This document shows positions 1 through 11,291 of a DNA stretch of 12,251 bases, in pieces. Position 1 is the stretch's first letter, and each line of letters opens with the position of its first letter. The position numbers and the translations under genes were made by a program. The notes beneath the pieces are model-generated. The model was not told the origin of the DNA, ran no database searches, and saw only the letters and a list, made by a program, of their open reading frames with translations. Origin of the DNA: Planctomycetota bacterium (GTDB lineage: Bacteria > Planctomycetota > UBA8742 > SKZP01); assembly GCA_007127275.1 (NCBI GenBank), contig SKZP01000215.1, positions 1-12,251 on the forward strand, in the 5' to 3' direction.

Positions 1-2213
1 TTGATAAACTCTGGCACGAGGTCGACGCCGTAGTCGTGCGCAATGGTCATCACCTCGCTGGTGCGCAATGCGTCGAAGGCCCAGTAGGCGAGGATGCTCC
101 ACTCGGCGACAAATTGGTTGAACTCCGTGAAGGCGACGCCAATGGCCGGGTTGACCGTGTAGACAATCTGCGGAATGACCACCAGCGGCACAATGGCGAG
201 CGCCTTGTCGGTCGAGTTGACCAGCGACGACACGAGCAAGCCCATGAACAGCCCGCCGACCGAGGCGTTCCACAACGAGAGCCACTGCAGCCCGAACGGG
301 CCGGCCAAGTCGGACTGTGCCCGAATGATGGCGAGCAGCATCAGGCACTGAATGGCCGAGAGTCCGACCAGCAGCACGAGCTTGGAGAGCACGTACGGCA
401 AGAGCTTCAGATTGACCATCCGCTCGCGCTTGTAGATCTCCTGCTCTTTGACAATCTCCTTGGAGGCGTTGATGCAGCCGAACCAAACGGCGGAGATGGT
501 CATCATGAACATCAACAGATACAGGTCGTCGAAAACGGCAGCGACGACGAGCGCAATCAGCGGCGCCTGCAACAACAACAGCGTCAGGTTGCGCGTATCC
601 CGTACCGTCGACTCGAAGTAGCGAAGCAGAAGGTACCGAAACTGGTGCATCGCCGAGAGCGGCGCCTGGGCGAGTTGCAACGCGAGCGCCTGCTGGGGCT
701 TGCTGTCCCTTGCGGCAATCAAGGTGCGCTCCCGGTCGACGCCACTTTCGTCGGCGCGCCGCTGCGACTGCTCGCGCAGTTGGCGTCTCACGCGGCGGTT
801 CTCAATGTATTGCGCGTGCAGCGGCGAGGCGACGAAGCGCTCGTGCCAGACCGCGGCGTCTTCGTCTTCGAGCCGGTCGTAGAGGTCGGCCACCGAGGGG
901 CAGCCGAAATGCTCGGCTAGCTGATCCGGCGGCCCGTAGTAGACGAGCTTGCCTTTGTCGACGACGACGACGAGGTCTGCCTGGTTGATGTTCTCGAGGT
1001 TGTGGGTGACGCAGACCACGGTCTTTCCCATGTCGGCGACGCGACGAAACAGTGTCATCATGCGCCGTTCGGTGCCGGCGTCGAGCCCGGAGGTCGCCTC
1101 GTCGAGGAAGAGAACCGAGGGATTGGACACAAGTTCCGAGCCGAGGCTGACGCGCTTGATCTGGCCGCCGCTCAGGTTGCCAATCCGCGTCATCAGCCGC
1201 TCTTCAAGCCCCATTTTGCGGGCGATGCGCTGGATGGTCCGCTCGAGTTCGTCGTTGCTCGTCTCCACCGGCAGGCGGAGCTTGGCCGTGTAATACAGGG
1301 CGCGGCGCACGCTCAAGTGCGTGTGCACAATGTCCTGCTGAGGGACGTAGCCCATCTGCGTGCGGAAGACGTCGAAGTCGGCGTAGAGGTCGAGGCCGTC
1401 GTAGAGCACCTGGCCGGAGGTGGCGCGGCGGCGGCCGTTGAGCGCGTTCATCAGCGTAGACTTGCCGCTCCCCGAGGGGCCGAGGATGACGACGAACTCC
1501 CCGGGGTGGATGACGAAATCAATCTCGTCGAGCACCTTCAGCGGCTGGCCGGTGTCACGGTTGCGCACCACGCGCGAGACGTTCACTGCCTCGACGCGTA
1601 CGCCGTGGCTGGCGGGGGCGGCTTCGTCGAGTTCCTTTGCCACCGTCGCCTCTAAGAGCTCCGTCTCCGCCGAGCCAAGGGCGAAGACGGTGCGGCCAAT
1701 GGTGACGCGGTCGTTCGCCCCCAGCGGCGTGCGCGCCTCAATCACGCGGCCATTGACCAGCGTGTCGCTGCGCCCGGCGAGGTGGGTGCAGTAGACGGTA
1801 CCCCCCTCAACGTCGAGCAGGCAGTGCTCCCGAGAGACGAACGGATCACTCAGCTTGATGGGGACGTGCGCTCCCCGACCGACGACGCTCGGGTAGCAAC
1901 TCGGCACAACAAAGGCACGGCCGCGGTCTTCCCCCTGGATGACCTGCATGACCACCCCGGCCCGGCTTTCGCTGCGTTCCGGCGAAAGGTCGCGCAGCTT
2001 TTCCAGCAAGTGCGCAAGGTCCTCCGGCGGCAGAAAGCCGAGCTCGATCAAATGCACCGCAAGCGGCACCGGCGGCCGCCGCGTGGTCTGCTGTCCGAGC
2101 GCGTCGCGCAGTTGCGCCTCGGAAAGGAACCCCTCGACGACGAGGATCTCCGCCAACCGTTGATCCGTGGCGCGCAACTCAGTCAGTCCGGGCAGCGACG
2201 TGGAAAGGCTCAT
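1..2213 (-). CDS. FHA domain-ABC transporter fusion (ATPase plus ABC-2 membrane domain), 3' end outside window
   Basis: The ATG at 2213 opens 737 residues with no stop; the gene continues past the left edge. Domain order: a helical domain at about 10-76 that looks like the GspE/PilB N-terminal (MshEN-like) two-helix repeat; an FHA domain at about 88-180 with G112-R113, S127-x-x-H130 and N154-G155; an ABC ATPase at about 200-430 with Walker A GPSGSGKST (K251), signature LSGGQ (347-351), Walker B VLFLDE (E372) and switch H404; a charged linker; then hydrophobic segments from about residue 542 onward typical of ABC2_membrane half-transporters (ABCG type). The family exports lipids or other hydrophobic substrates; the substrate here cannot be read. 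FHA domains bind phosphothreonine, so control by a Ser/Thr kinase such as the one at 10842-4765 is a reasonable inference, as for M. tuberculosis Rv1747 and PknF. No clear Shine-Dalgarno precedes the ATG, but a good promoter lies 46 nt upstream. Read by hand in frame; no frameshift seen. Confidence 0.93.
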   Translation of the reverse strand, partial: MSLSTSLPGLTELRATDQRLAEILVVEGFLSEAQLRDALGQQTTRRPPVPLAVHLIELGFLPPEDLAHLLEKLRDLSPERSESRAGVVMQVIQGEDRGRAFVVPSCYPSVVGRGAHVPIKLSDPFVSREHCLLDVEGGTVYCTHLAGRSDTLVNGRVIEARTPLGANDRVTIGRTVFALGSAETELLEATVAKELDEAAPASHGVRVEAVNVSRVVRNRDTGQPLKVLDEIDFVIHPGEFVVILGPSGSGKSTLMNALNGRRRATSGQVLYDGLDLYADFDVFRTQMGYVPQQDIVHTHLSVRRALYYTAKLRLPVETSNDELERTIQRIARKMGLEERLMTRIGNLSGGQIKRVSLGSELVSNPSVLFLDEATSGLDAGTERRMMTLFRRVADMGKTVVCVTHNLENINQADLVVVVDKGKLVYYGPPDQLAEHFGCPSVADLYDRLEDEDAAVWHERFVASPLHAQYIENRRVRRQLREQSQRRADESGVDRERTLIAARDSKPQQALALQLAQAPLSAMHQFRYLLLRYFESTVRDTRNLTLLLLQAPLIALVVAAVFDDLYLLMFMMTISAVWFGCINASKEIVKEQEIYKRERMVNLKLLPYVLSKLVLLVGLSAIQCLMLLAIIRAQSDLAGPFGLQWLSLWNASVGGLFMGLLVSSLVNSTDKALAIVPLVVIPQIVYTVNPAIGVAFTEFNQFVAEWSILAYWAFDALRTSEVMTIAHDYGVDLVPEFI

Positions 2214-2251
2214 ACGGCACAAGGAAGAAGGCGGCGACGTCCGTCGGCAGG

Positions 2252-2273
2252 AACGTCCAGTATAAACGTCCAG
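2252..2273 (-). repeat. Direct repeat overlapping the -10 of the FHA-ABC transporter promoter
   Basis: The 9-mer AACGTCCAG (plus strand) occurs twice, at 2252-2260 and 2265-2273, with a 13-bp period. The first copy overlaps the -10 hexamer and the second lies in the spacer just upstream of it. Tandem sites placed like this can be operators for a repressor, but two short copies may also arise by chance. No regulator is identified. Confidence 0.4.
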
Positions 2274-2287
2274 ACACACAAAGCCAA
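2259..2287 (-). promoter_or_regulatory. Sigma-70-type promoter for the FHA-ABC transporter gene
   Basis: On the minus strand TTGGCT (2287-2282, 4 of 6 to consensus) and TATACT (2264-2259, 5 of 6) are separated by exactly 17 bp. Transcription would start near 2252, giving a leader of about 40 nt before the ATG at 2213. It lies in the 171-nt gap after the thermonuclease-like gene, so the transporter can be transcribed independently of rnc. Confidence 0.6.
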
Positions 2288-2338
2288 CGAGACCGCCAAC
2301 TCTCGCGCACGCAACCGGGTTGGGGTGGCCTCCACTCG

Positions 2339-2352
2339 GCCGCCTTTGCGGC
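2339..2352 (-). terminator. Small GC-rich hairpin after the thermonuclease-like gene (weak terminator candidate)
   Basis: GCCGC (2339-2343) and GCGGC (2348-2352) pair around a 4-nt loop, 33 nt past the stop codon at 2385. No T-run follows on the minus strand, so it is at best a weak or factor-dependent terminator, or a stabilising 3' hairpin. Confidence 0.25.
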
Positions 2353-2384
2353 TAAACACGTGCCTTTCCCGCAAGTCTGCGTAC

Positions 2385-3017
2385 CTAGTGGCTGCCGTGT
2401 TGCTCAAGGGCGCGCCTGAGAACGTCGTTGAGCGAGCGCTCGGGGCTTCTGTCCACGGGTTGCCCCGGTTGCCAGCCGCGGGGCTGCACGTAGGCGACGC
2501 CGTGGAGGCGGCCCGTTTCGTCGAGCGGGGGGGAAGCGAGATCCACGGCAAGGTAGTAGCCGTCGAAACGCAGCAGTTCCCGGGCGACTTCTTCCCTTTC
2601 CTCCGGCACGCCAGCGAGCCTCAACAAGTGACGCCGACCGGCCCGGTTCTGCACCACGAAGGTGTTGGCCGAGCGGACATCCACGACGAGGACCGGCTCG
2701 GAAACGAAGGCTCGTGCGTGCTCCCCGTCGCTCGTCTCCGGGGGAGCGCTCGCTTCGGCCTCGGTTGTGTCTTCGACCGCCGGTGCGAGTTCGTCTTCCC
2801 CTGTGGCGCTCTCTTCGGCTTCGGCGTGGCGTTGGTCACGCTTGCCGACGTTTCCGAGCAGGTCGGAGAGGGCCTCGCCCAATGAGGGTGCGTCGCGCTC
2901 CTCGCCAGGCTGCGGCCCCGGGAGAAAGCCGAGCGGCAGGTACTTTCCGACCATGACCCCGGCGACGAAGGCAAGCACGGGGAAGAGCGTCATCATCAGG
3001 CTGGGGCGACGAAACAT
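2385..3017 (-). CDS. Membrane-anchored protein with a degenerate thermonuclease (SNase-like OB-fold) domain
   Basis: 210 residues. An uncleaved-looking signal anchor covers about 8-32 (LMMTLFPVLAFVAGVMVG), followed by an acidic Glu/Ala/Pro-rich linker (about 35-105) and a C-terminal domain (about 107-178). That domain follows the staphylococcal nuclease pattern: VVDVRSANTFVV in place of the usual VxDGDT strand, LLRLAGVPE resembling RLxxVDTPE, and DETGRLHGVAYV resembling DxYGRxLAYV. R133, E139 and R170 match the catalytic Arg35, Glu43 and Arg87 of the family, but the calcium-binding Asp21 and Asp40 positions appear lost. It may therefore be a metal-deficient or purely binding version, held at the membrane. 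The start is fixed by AAGGAG (3032-3027) 9 nt before the ATG. It begins 21 nt after the rnc stop, so the two are probably co-transcribed. The domain call rests on motif similarity by eye. Confidence 0.75.
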   Translation of the reverse strand: MFRRPSLMMTLFPVLAFVAGVMVGKYLPLGFLPGPQPGEERDAPSLGEALSDLLGNVGKRDQRHAEAEESATGEDELAPAVEDTTEAEASAPPETSDGEHARAFVSEPVLVVDVRSANTFVVQNRAGRRHLLRLAGVPEEREEVARELLRFDGYYLAVDLASPPLDETGRLHGVAYVQPRGWQPGQPVDRSPERSLNDVLRRALEQHGSH

Positions 3018-3038
3018 GACCGCTTGCTCCTTGAGGAA

Positions 3039-3791
3039 TCACTCCGCCGGCGGAACCCAGTGCTCAAAGACCGGGTCATCCGGGAACTCCTGCTTCAACT
3101 CTTCCAACGCGCGCGCCGCTGCGGCTTGCTCCGCGTCTTTCTTGCTGCGGCCCCAGGCGGGATGATACCGGCGCTCGCCGATCTCTGCGGCAATATGAAA
3201 GCTCTTGCCGTGCTCGGGACCGCGGCTCGTGAGCAAACGGTAGCGGGGCACGACCGAGAAGCGCCGCTGTGCGAGGTGCTGTAGCGTGGACTTGTAGTTG
3301 TGCGCCTTGGCGTTCTGCGTCGCCGAAGAAATCTCCTCGTCGAGCGTTTGCAGGCAAAAGTCGCGTGCCGGGCCGTAGCCGCCGTCGAGGTAAATGGCGG
3401 CGACCAGTGCTTCGTAGACGTTGGCGAGGACCGAGGTGGGGATGCGCGTTTTCATGGCGAGTCCCTTGCCAATGGCCACGTATGCGTGCAGTCCCGTCGC
3501 CTGTAGGCGCCGCGCCAACGTTTGCCGCGAGACAATGGCGGCGCGGATGCGGGTCAGCTCACCCTCGGCCAACTCGGGGCACTCGTGAAAGAGGTGCTCG
3601 GAGACGGCGAGGCCGAGGATGGCGTCGCCGAGAAATTCGAGTCGCTCGTTGCTCCACTCCAGTTCGCTGCGTGCCGAGGCGTGGGTGAGCGCCTGGCGCA
3701 GCAATGCCGGATCCCGGAAGGAGTACCCCAAGATCTCTTCGCAACTGGCAAACGGCTCGCGGTCCACAGGCGGACGATCTAGATGCGGCAA
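3039..3791 (-). CDS. rnc: Ribonuclease III
   Basis: RNase III cuts double-stranded RNA in rRNA and mRNA maturation. With the start chosen here (250 residues) the family signature NERLEFLGD is at 48-56, with E49 and D56 matching E. coli E38 and D45. E127 in ANVYEAL matches the essential E117, while the E. coli D114 position is Asn124; Asn there occurs in other bacterial RNase III proteins. A C-terminal double-stranded-RNA-binding domain covers about 165-235 and ends in SKKDAEQAAA. The reading frame is open to 3909, with no ATG or GTG until GTG at 3767. TTG at 3890 would give 283 residues but has no ribosome binding site. I prefer TTG at 3791 because GGGAGG sits 5 nt upstream, giving about 20 residues before the conserved LGYSF, close to the usual length. 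The next gene starts 21 nt downstream. The leader upstream is highly structured and may be an autoregulatory RNase III target. Confidence 0.95.
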   Translation of the reverse strand: MPHLDRPPVDREPFASCEEILGYSFRDPALLRQALTHASARSELEWSNERLEFLGDAILGLAVSEHLFHECPELAEGELTRIRAAIVSRQTLARRLQATGLHAYVAIGKGLAMKTRIPTSVLANVYEALVAAIYLDGGYGPARDFCLQTLDEEISSATQNAKAHNYKSTLQHLAQRRFSVVPRYRLLTSRGPEHGKSFHIAAEIGERRYHPAWGRSKKDAEQAAAARALEELKQEFPDDPVFEHWVPPAE

Positions 3792-3792
3792 C

Positions 3793-3912
3793 TCAACCTC
3801 CCGTCGGTTCCCCGGCGCAGCCGCATCCGCTGCCGCGCCGTCGCCGTGCGCGCCGCGCAGCGCAACGGCCAGGTAACGCGTAGGGCGCAAGCCCTGCGCA
3901 CGCCTGTTTCAT
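3793..3912 (-). CDS. Possible 39-codon leader ORF coupled to rnc
   Basis: ATG at 3912 follows AAGAGG with a 5-nt spacer and opens 39 codons (starting MKQACAGLAPYALPG, Arg-rich in the middle), ending at TGA 3795-3793. That is one base before the preferred TTG start of rnc at 3791, and the rnc Shine-Dalgarno lies within its last codons, an arrangement suited to translational coupling. Its own ribosome binding site falls in the right-hand (3') arm of the long inverted repeat and could be occluded. It has no recognisable domain, and the composition is what a shadow frame of GC-rich DNA would give, so it may not be made. An alternative is that this region codes an N-terminal extension of RNase III in the rnc frame. 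Confidence 0.2.
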   Translation of the reverse strand: MKQACAGLAPYALPGRCAARRARRRRGSGCGCAGEPTGG

Positions 3913-3918
3913 CAATTC

Positions 3919-4044
3919 CTCTTGGTTCGCCGCGAGGCGATGTGAAGTGCGCCACACGGAGGCGTCTCGCAAACCCCGAGACGTGGGACTCATGGGAAAA
4001 CGTGGGGGTACCACGCTCCGCTTCGCGTCGCGGCTAACCAAGAG
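3919..4044 (-). promoter_or_regulatory. Structured 5' leader of rnc: long inverted repeat with nested hairpins
   Basis: Reading the minus strand, 4044-4023 pairs with 3940-3919. The first 17 positions, CTCTTGGTTAGCCGCGA, against TCGCGGCGAACCAAGAG have one mismatch (A opposite G). After a C/C mismatch, GCGA pairs with TCGC, giving 20 pairs in 22 positions. The 82-nt loop holds two smaller hairpins: CGTGG/CCACG (4015-4001) and a perfect 7-bp CGTCTCG/CGAGACG stem (3983-3963). A duplex of about two helical turns directly before rnc is the kind of substrate RNase III recognises, and rnc mRNA is known to be self-cleaved in E. coli and Streptomyces. Alternatives are a dispersed palindromic element or the 3' region of hsp20. 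The pairing is seen; the role is inferred. Confidence 0.55.
3997..4015 (-). terminator. Terminator-like hairpin with T4 run between hsp20 and rnc
   Basis: On the minus strand CGTGG (4015-4011), a 5-nt loop and CCACG (4005-4001) are followed at once by TTTT (4000-3997). The stem is short and the T-run minimal, so it could be a weak terminator or attenuator nested inside the larger leader structure. It would end transcripts coming from hsp20, 110 nt past its stop. Confidence 0.3.
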
Positions 4045-4071
4045 AACTGCCTTTCCGGCCGGGTTTCGAGG

Positions 4072-4086
4072 AGCCCCTTTGGGGCT
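4072..4086 (-). other. Perfect 6-bp hairpin downstream of hsp20
   Basis: AGCCCC (4072-4077) and GGGGCT (4081-4086) form a perfect stem with a 3-nt loop, 39 nt past the hsp20 stop. No T-run follows on either strand. It may protect the 3' end of the hsp20 transcript or be part of the terminator region. The rest of the 333-nt spacer (3792-4124) is described in the leader entries; I see no convincing promoter for rnc in it. Confidence 0.3.
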
Positions 4087-4124
4087 ACGCAGGGAAGCTC
4101 GCCCGCGGCCTTTAAGTCAGCAGC

Positions 4125-4616
4125 TCAGCCGCTGCGCACTTCGACCTTGCGGACGTTGCGTTTGCTCGCTTGCTCCTTGGGAAGCGTGACCTTCAGGACG
4201 CCGTTCTTGAACGTCGCGGTGGCCTCATCGACGCGCACCTCGACGGGCAGGGGAATGGTGCGCTCGAAGCGGCCGTAGCTGCGCTCGACACGGTAGAAGC
4301 CGGTCTCCTCCGTGGCTTCCGTCTCGCTGTGCTTTTCGCCGCTGATGGTCACCGAATCCTCCGCAATGGAGACCTCGACCTCGTTGGGCTCGAGCCCCGG
4401 CAACTCGGCACTTAGTTCGACCGTCTCCGGCGTTTCGACAATGTCGGCGGGAGGGACGTAGCCGCCAGTCGCGCTTGCGCCTCCGGCCGCCAACGGATTG
4501 CGCATGAACGACTCAATGAGGTTGTTCAACTCGCCTTGCAAGCGCGAAAGTGGATGTTGGGCGCCGGTTGCGCCGGCTTCGCTCTTGCGCCACGGAATAT
4601 AATCACCCAAAGCCAT
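4125..4616 (-). CDS. hsp20: Hsp20/alpha-crystallin family small heat-shock protein
   Basis: 163 residues, a normal size for the family. It is an ATP-independent holdase that binds unfolding proteins in the cytoplasm and forms large oligomers. A variable N-terminal arm (1-53, containing SRLQGELNNLIESF) is followed by an alpha-crystallin domain (about 54-147) beginning YVPPADIVETPETVEL, with ELPGLEPNEVEV and the hallmark AxFKNGVLKVTLPK near its end. The short tail carries KVEV, a likely form of the I-x-I/V motif used for oligomer contacts. The ATG at 4616 is supported by AAGGAG (4630-4625) with an 8-nt spacer. It lies 148 nt after the kinase stop, so it probably has its own promoter; a perfect 16-nt palindrome near the kinase stop could be an operator or terminator. 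A longer upstream reading in this frame overlaps the kinase gene and is not coding. Confidence 0.95.
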   Translation of the reverse strand: MALGDYIPWRKSEAGATGAQHPLSRLQGELNNLIESFMRNPLAAGGASATGGYVPPADIVETPETVELSAELPGLEPNEVEVSIAEDSVTISGEKHSETEATEETGFYRVERSYGRFERTIPLPVEVRVDEATATFKNGVLKVTLPKEQASKRNVRKVEVRSG

Positions 4617-4730
4617 CTCGTTCACTCCTTCTCCTGTGCACACCTCCATCCGGCACGCAGAAGCGCGCCGGCGCTCGCCGACGGACTGCCGCCGACCTCT
4701 TCGAATGTGACGCACCCGAGGCGCGAGGGC

Positions 4731-4746
4731 AAGCGACACGTCGCTT
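4731..4746 (-). other. Perfect 16-nt palindrome between the kinase gene and hsp20
   Basis: AAGCGAC and GTCGCTT flank a 2-nt centre, 18 nt past the kinase stop and 114 nt before the hsp20 ATG. As RNA it folds as a 6-bp stem with a 4-nt loop. On the minus strand no T-run follows, so it is a poor intrinsic terminator for the kinase gene; it could be a binding site for a dimeric regulator of hsp20. It does not resemble the CIRCE element. Just downstream, CTTGCC and TCACAT are 17 bp apart, a poor match to a housekeeping or heat-shock promoter. Confidence 0.35.
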
Positions 4747-4764
4747 TTCCGCGGTGAGGTCGCG

Positions 4765-10842
<6,078 letters not shown>

Positions 10843-10934
10843 TCTCAGTGCCCACCCCTCCTCGACCTCAAACGCGTGCCAGGAACAAGGAAACCACCCC
10901 GTGCACACACTCGGCTCCCAATGGCCACACGGCG

Positions 10935-10943
10935 ATATTACCA
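10935..10943 (-). promoter_or_regulatory. Candidate extended -10 promoter for the kinase gene
   Basis: On the minus strand TGGTAATAT fits an extended -10 (TGn followed by a 4-of-6 TATAAT match). The -35 region 16 bp upstream (TGGCGA) is poor. It would give a leader of about 86 nt before ATG 10842. It is one of the few AT-rich patches in this spacer, which adds a little support. Confidence 0.3.
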
Positions 10944-11052
10944 AAATTCGTCGCCGTCGCCACGTCCACAAACTTCAACGCAACAAAGCAAGCCAAGGTG
11001 ACGGCGGGGCGACTCAAGACTGCACGCGGGATTTCAACATTCCTCTCCTCCT

Positions 11053-11087
11053 ACTCTCTCCGTGTGCTCTGTGGCTCGGTGTTTAAG
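11053..11087 (-). repeat. Dispersed 'CACCGAG-CACAGAG-CACGGAGAG' type intergenic repeat
   Basis: On the minus strand this purine-rich, short-period stretch contains AAACACCGAGCCACAGAG followed by CACACGGAGAGAG. Very similar repeats are scattered between genes in many Planctomycetota, Verrucomicrobiota and related genomes, where they produce spurious peptides of the HRGTEHTE kind. The function is unknown. It sits in the 449-nt spacer (10843-11291), which otherwise holds only the terminator-like hairpin and the candidate -10 described here. Confidence 0.45.
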
Positions 11088-11233
11088 AGACACGTGCCGC
11101 GCCTCACGCACCACTCGAAGCCCCCTCGCATGAAAACAGCGCCCCTCGGGAGAAACCTCTGCGGCCATGCGGACGACGCGTCGAACCTGCCAGCAGCTAC
11201 ATATCATGCGGAAGCGGACTGGATGGATTGGGC

Positions 11234-11257
11234 AAACGCCAGCAGCCGCCACTGGCG
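11234..11257 (-). terminator. Terminator-like hairpin after the unrecognised gene
   Basis: On the minus strand CGCCAG (11257-11252), a 9-nt loop and CTGGCG (11242-11237) form a perfect 6-bp stem followed by TTT, 34 nt past the stop codon at 11292. The T-run is short, so termination strength is doubtful. Confidence 0.35.
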
Positions 11258-11291
11258 AGAATGGGCGCAACTCCCGAGCCGAGGGCGCGAG

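Noticed and set aside
36..920. A 294-codon plus-strand frame opposite the ABC transporter
   Set aside because: It is Gln/Arg/His-rich with no domain and lies antisense to in-frame membrane segments of the transporter, so it is a shadow.
1782..2885. A 367-codon plus-strand frame spanning the transporter start and the thermonuclease-like gene
   Set aside because: It crosses two real genes and a promoter on the other strand and has no recognisable domain or ribosome binding site.
4665..4674. GCGCCGGCGC palindrome before hsp20
   Set aside because: A 10-nt GC-only palindrome is expected by chance in this composition.
10843..10971. Extension of the kinase by 43 residues to TTG 10971
   Set aside because: The added residues are Trp/Arg-rich and unlike the protein, the start is TTG, and the extension contains the best -10 candidate.
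11014..11052. Consensus AGGAGG and ATG at 11040 on the minus strand
   Set aside because: It opens only 8 codons before TGA, and the apparent ribosome binding site is part of the purine-rich repeat.
11034..11270. A 78-codon frame in the spacer before the kinase
   Set aside because: Its end (KHRATEHTERVGGEE) is the typical spurious translation of the dispersed CACAGAG repeat, and the rest has no coding character.
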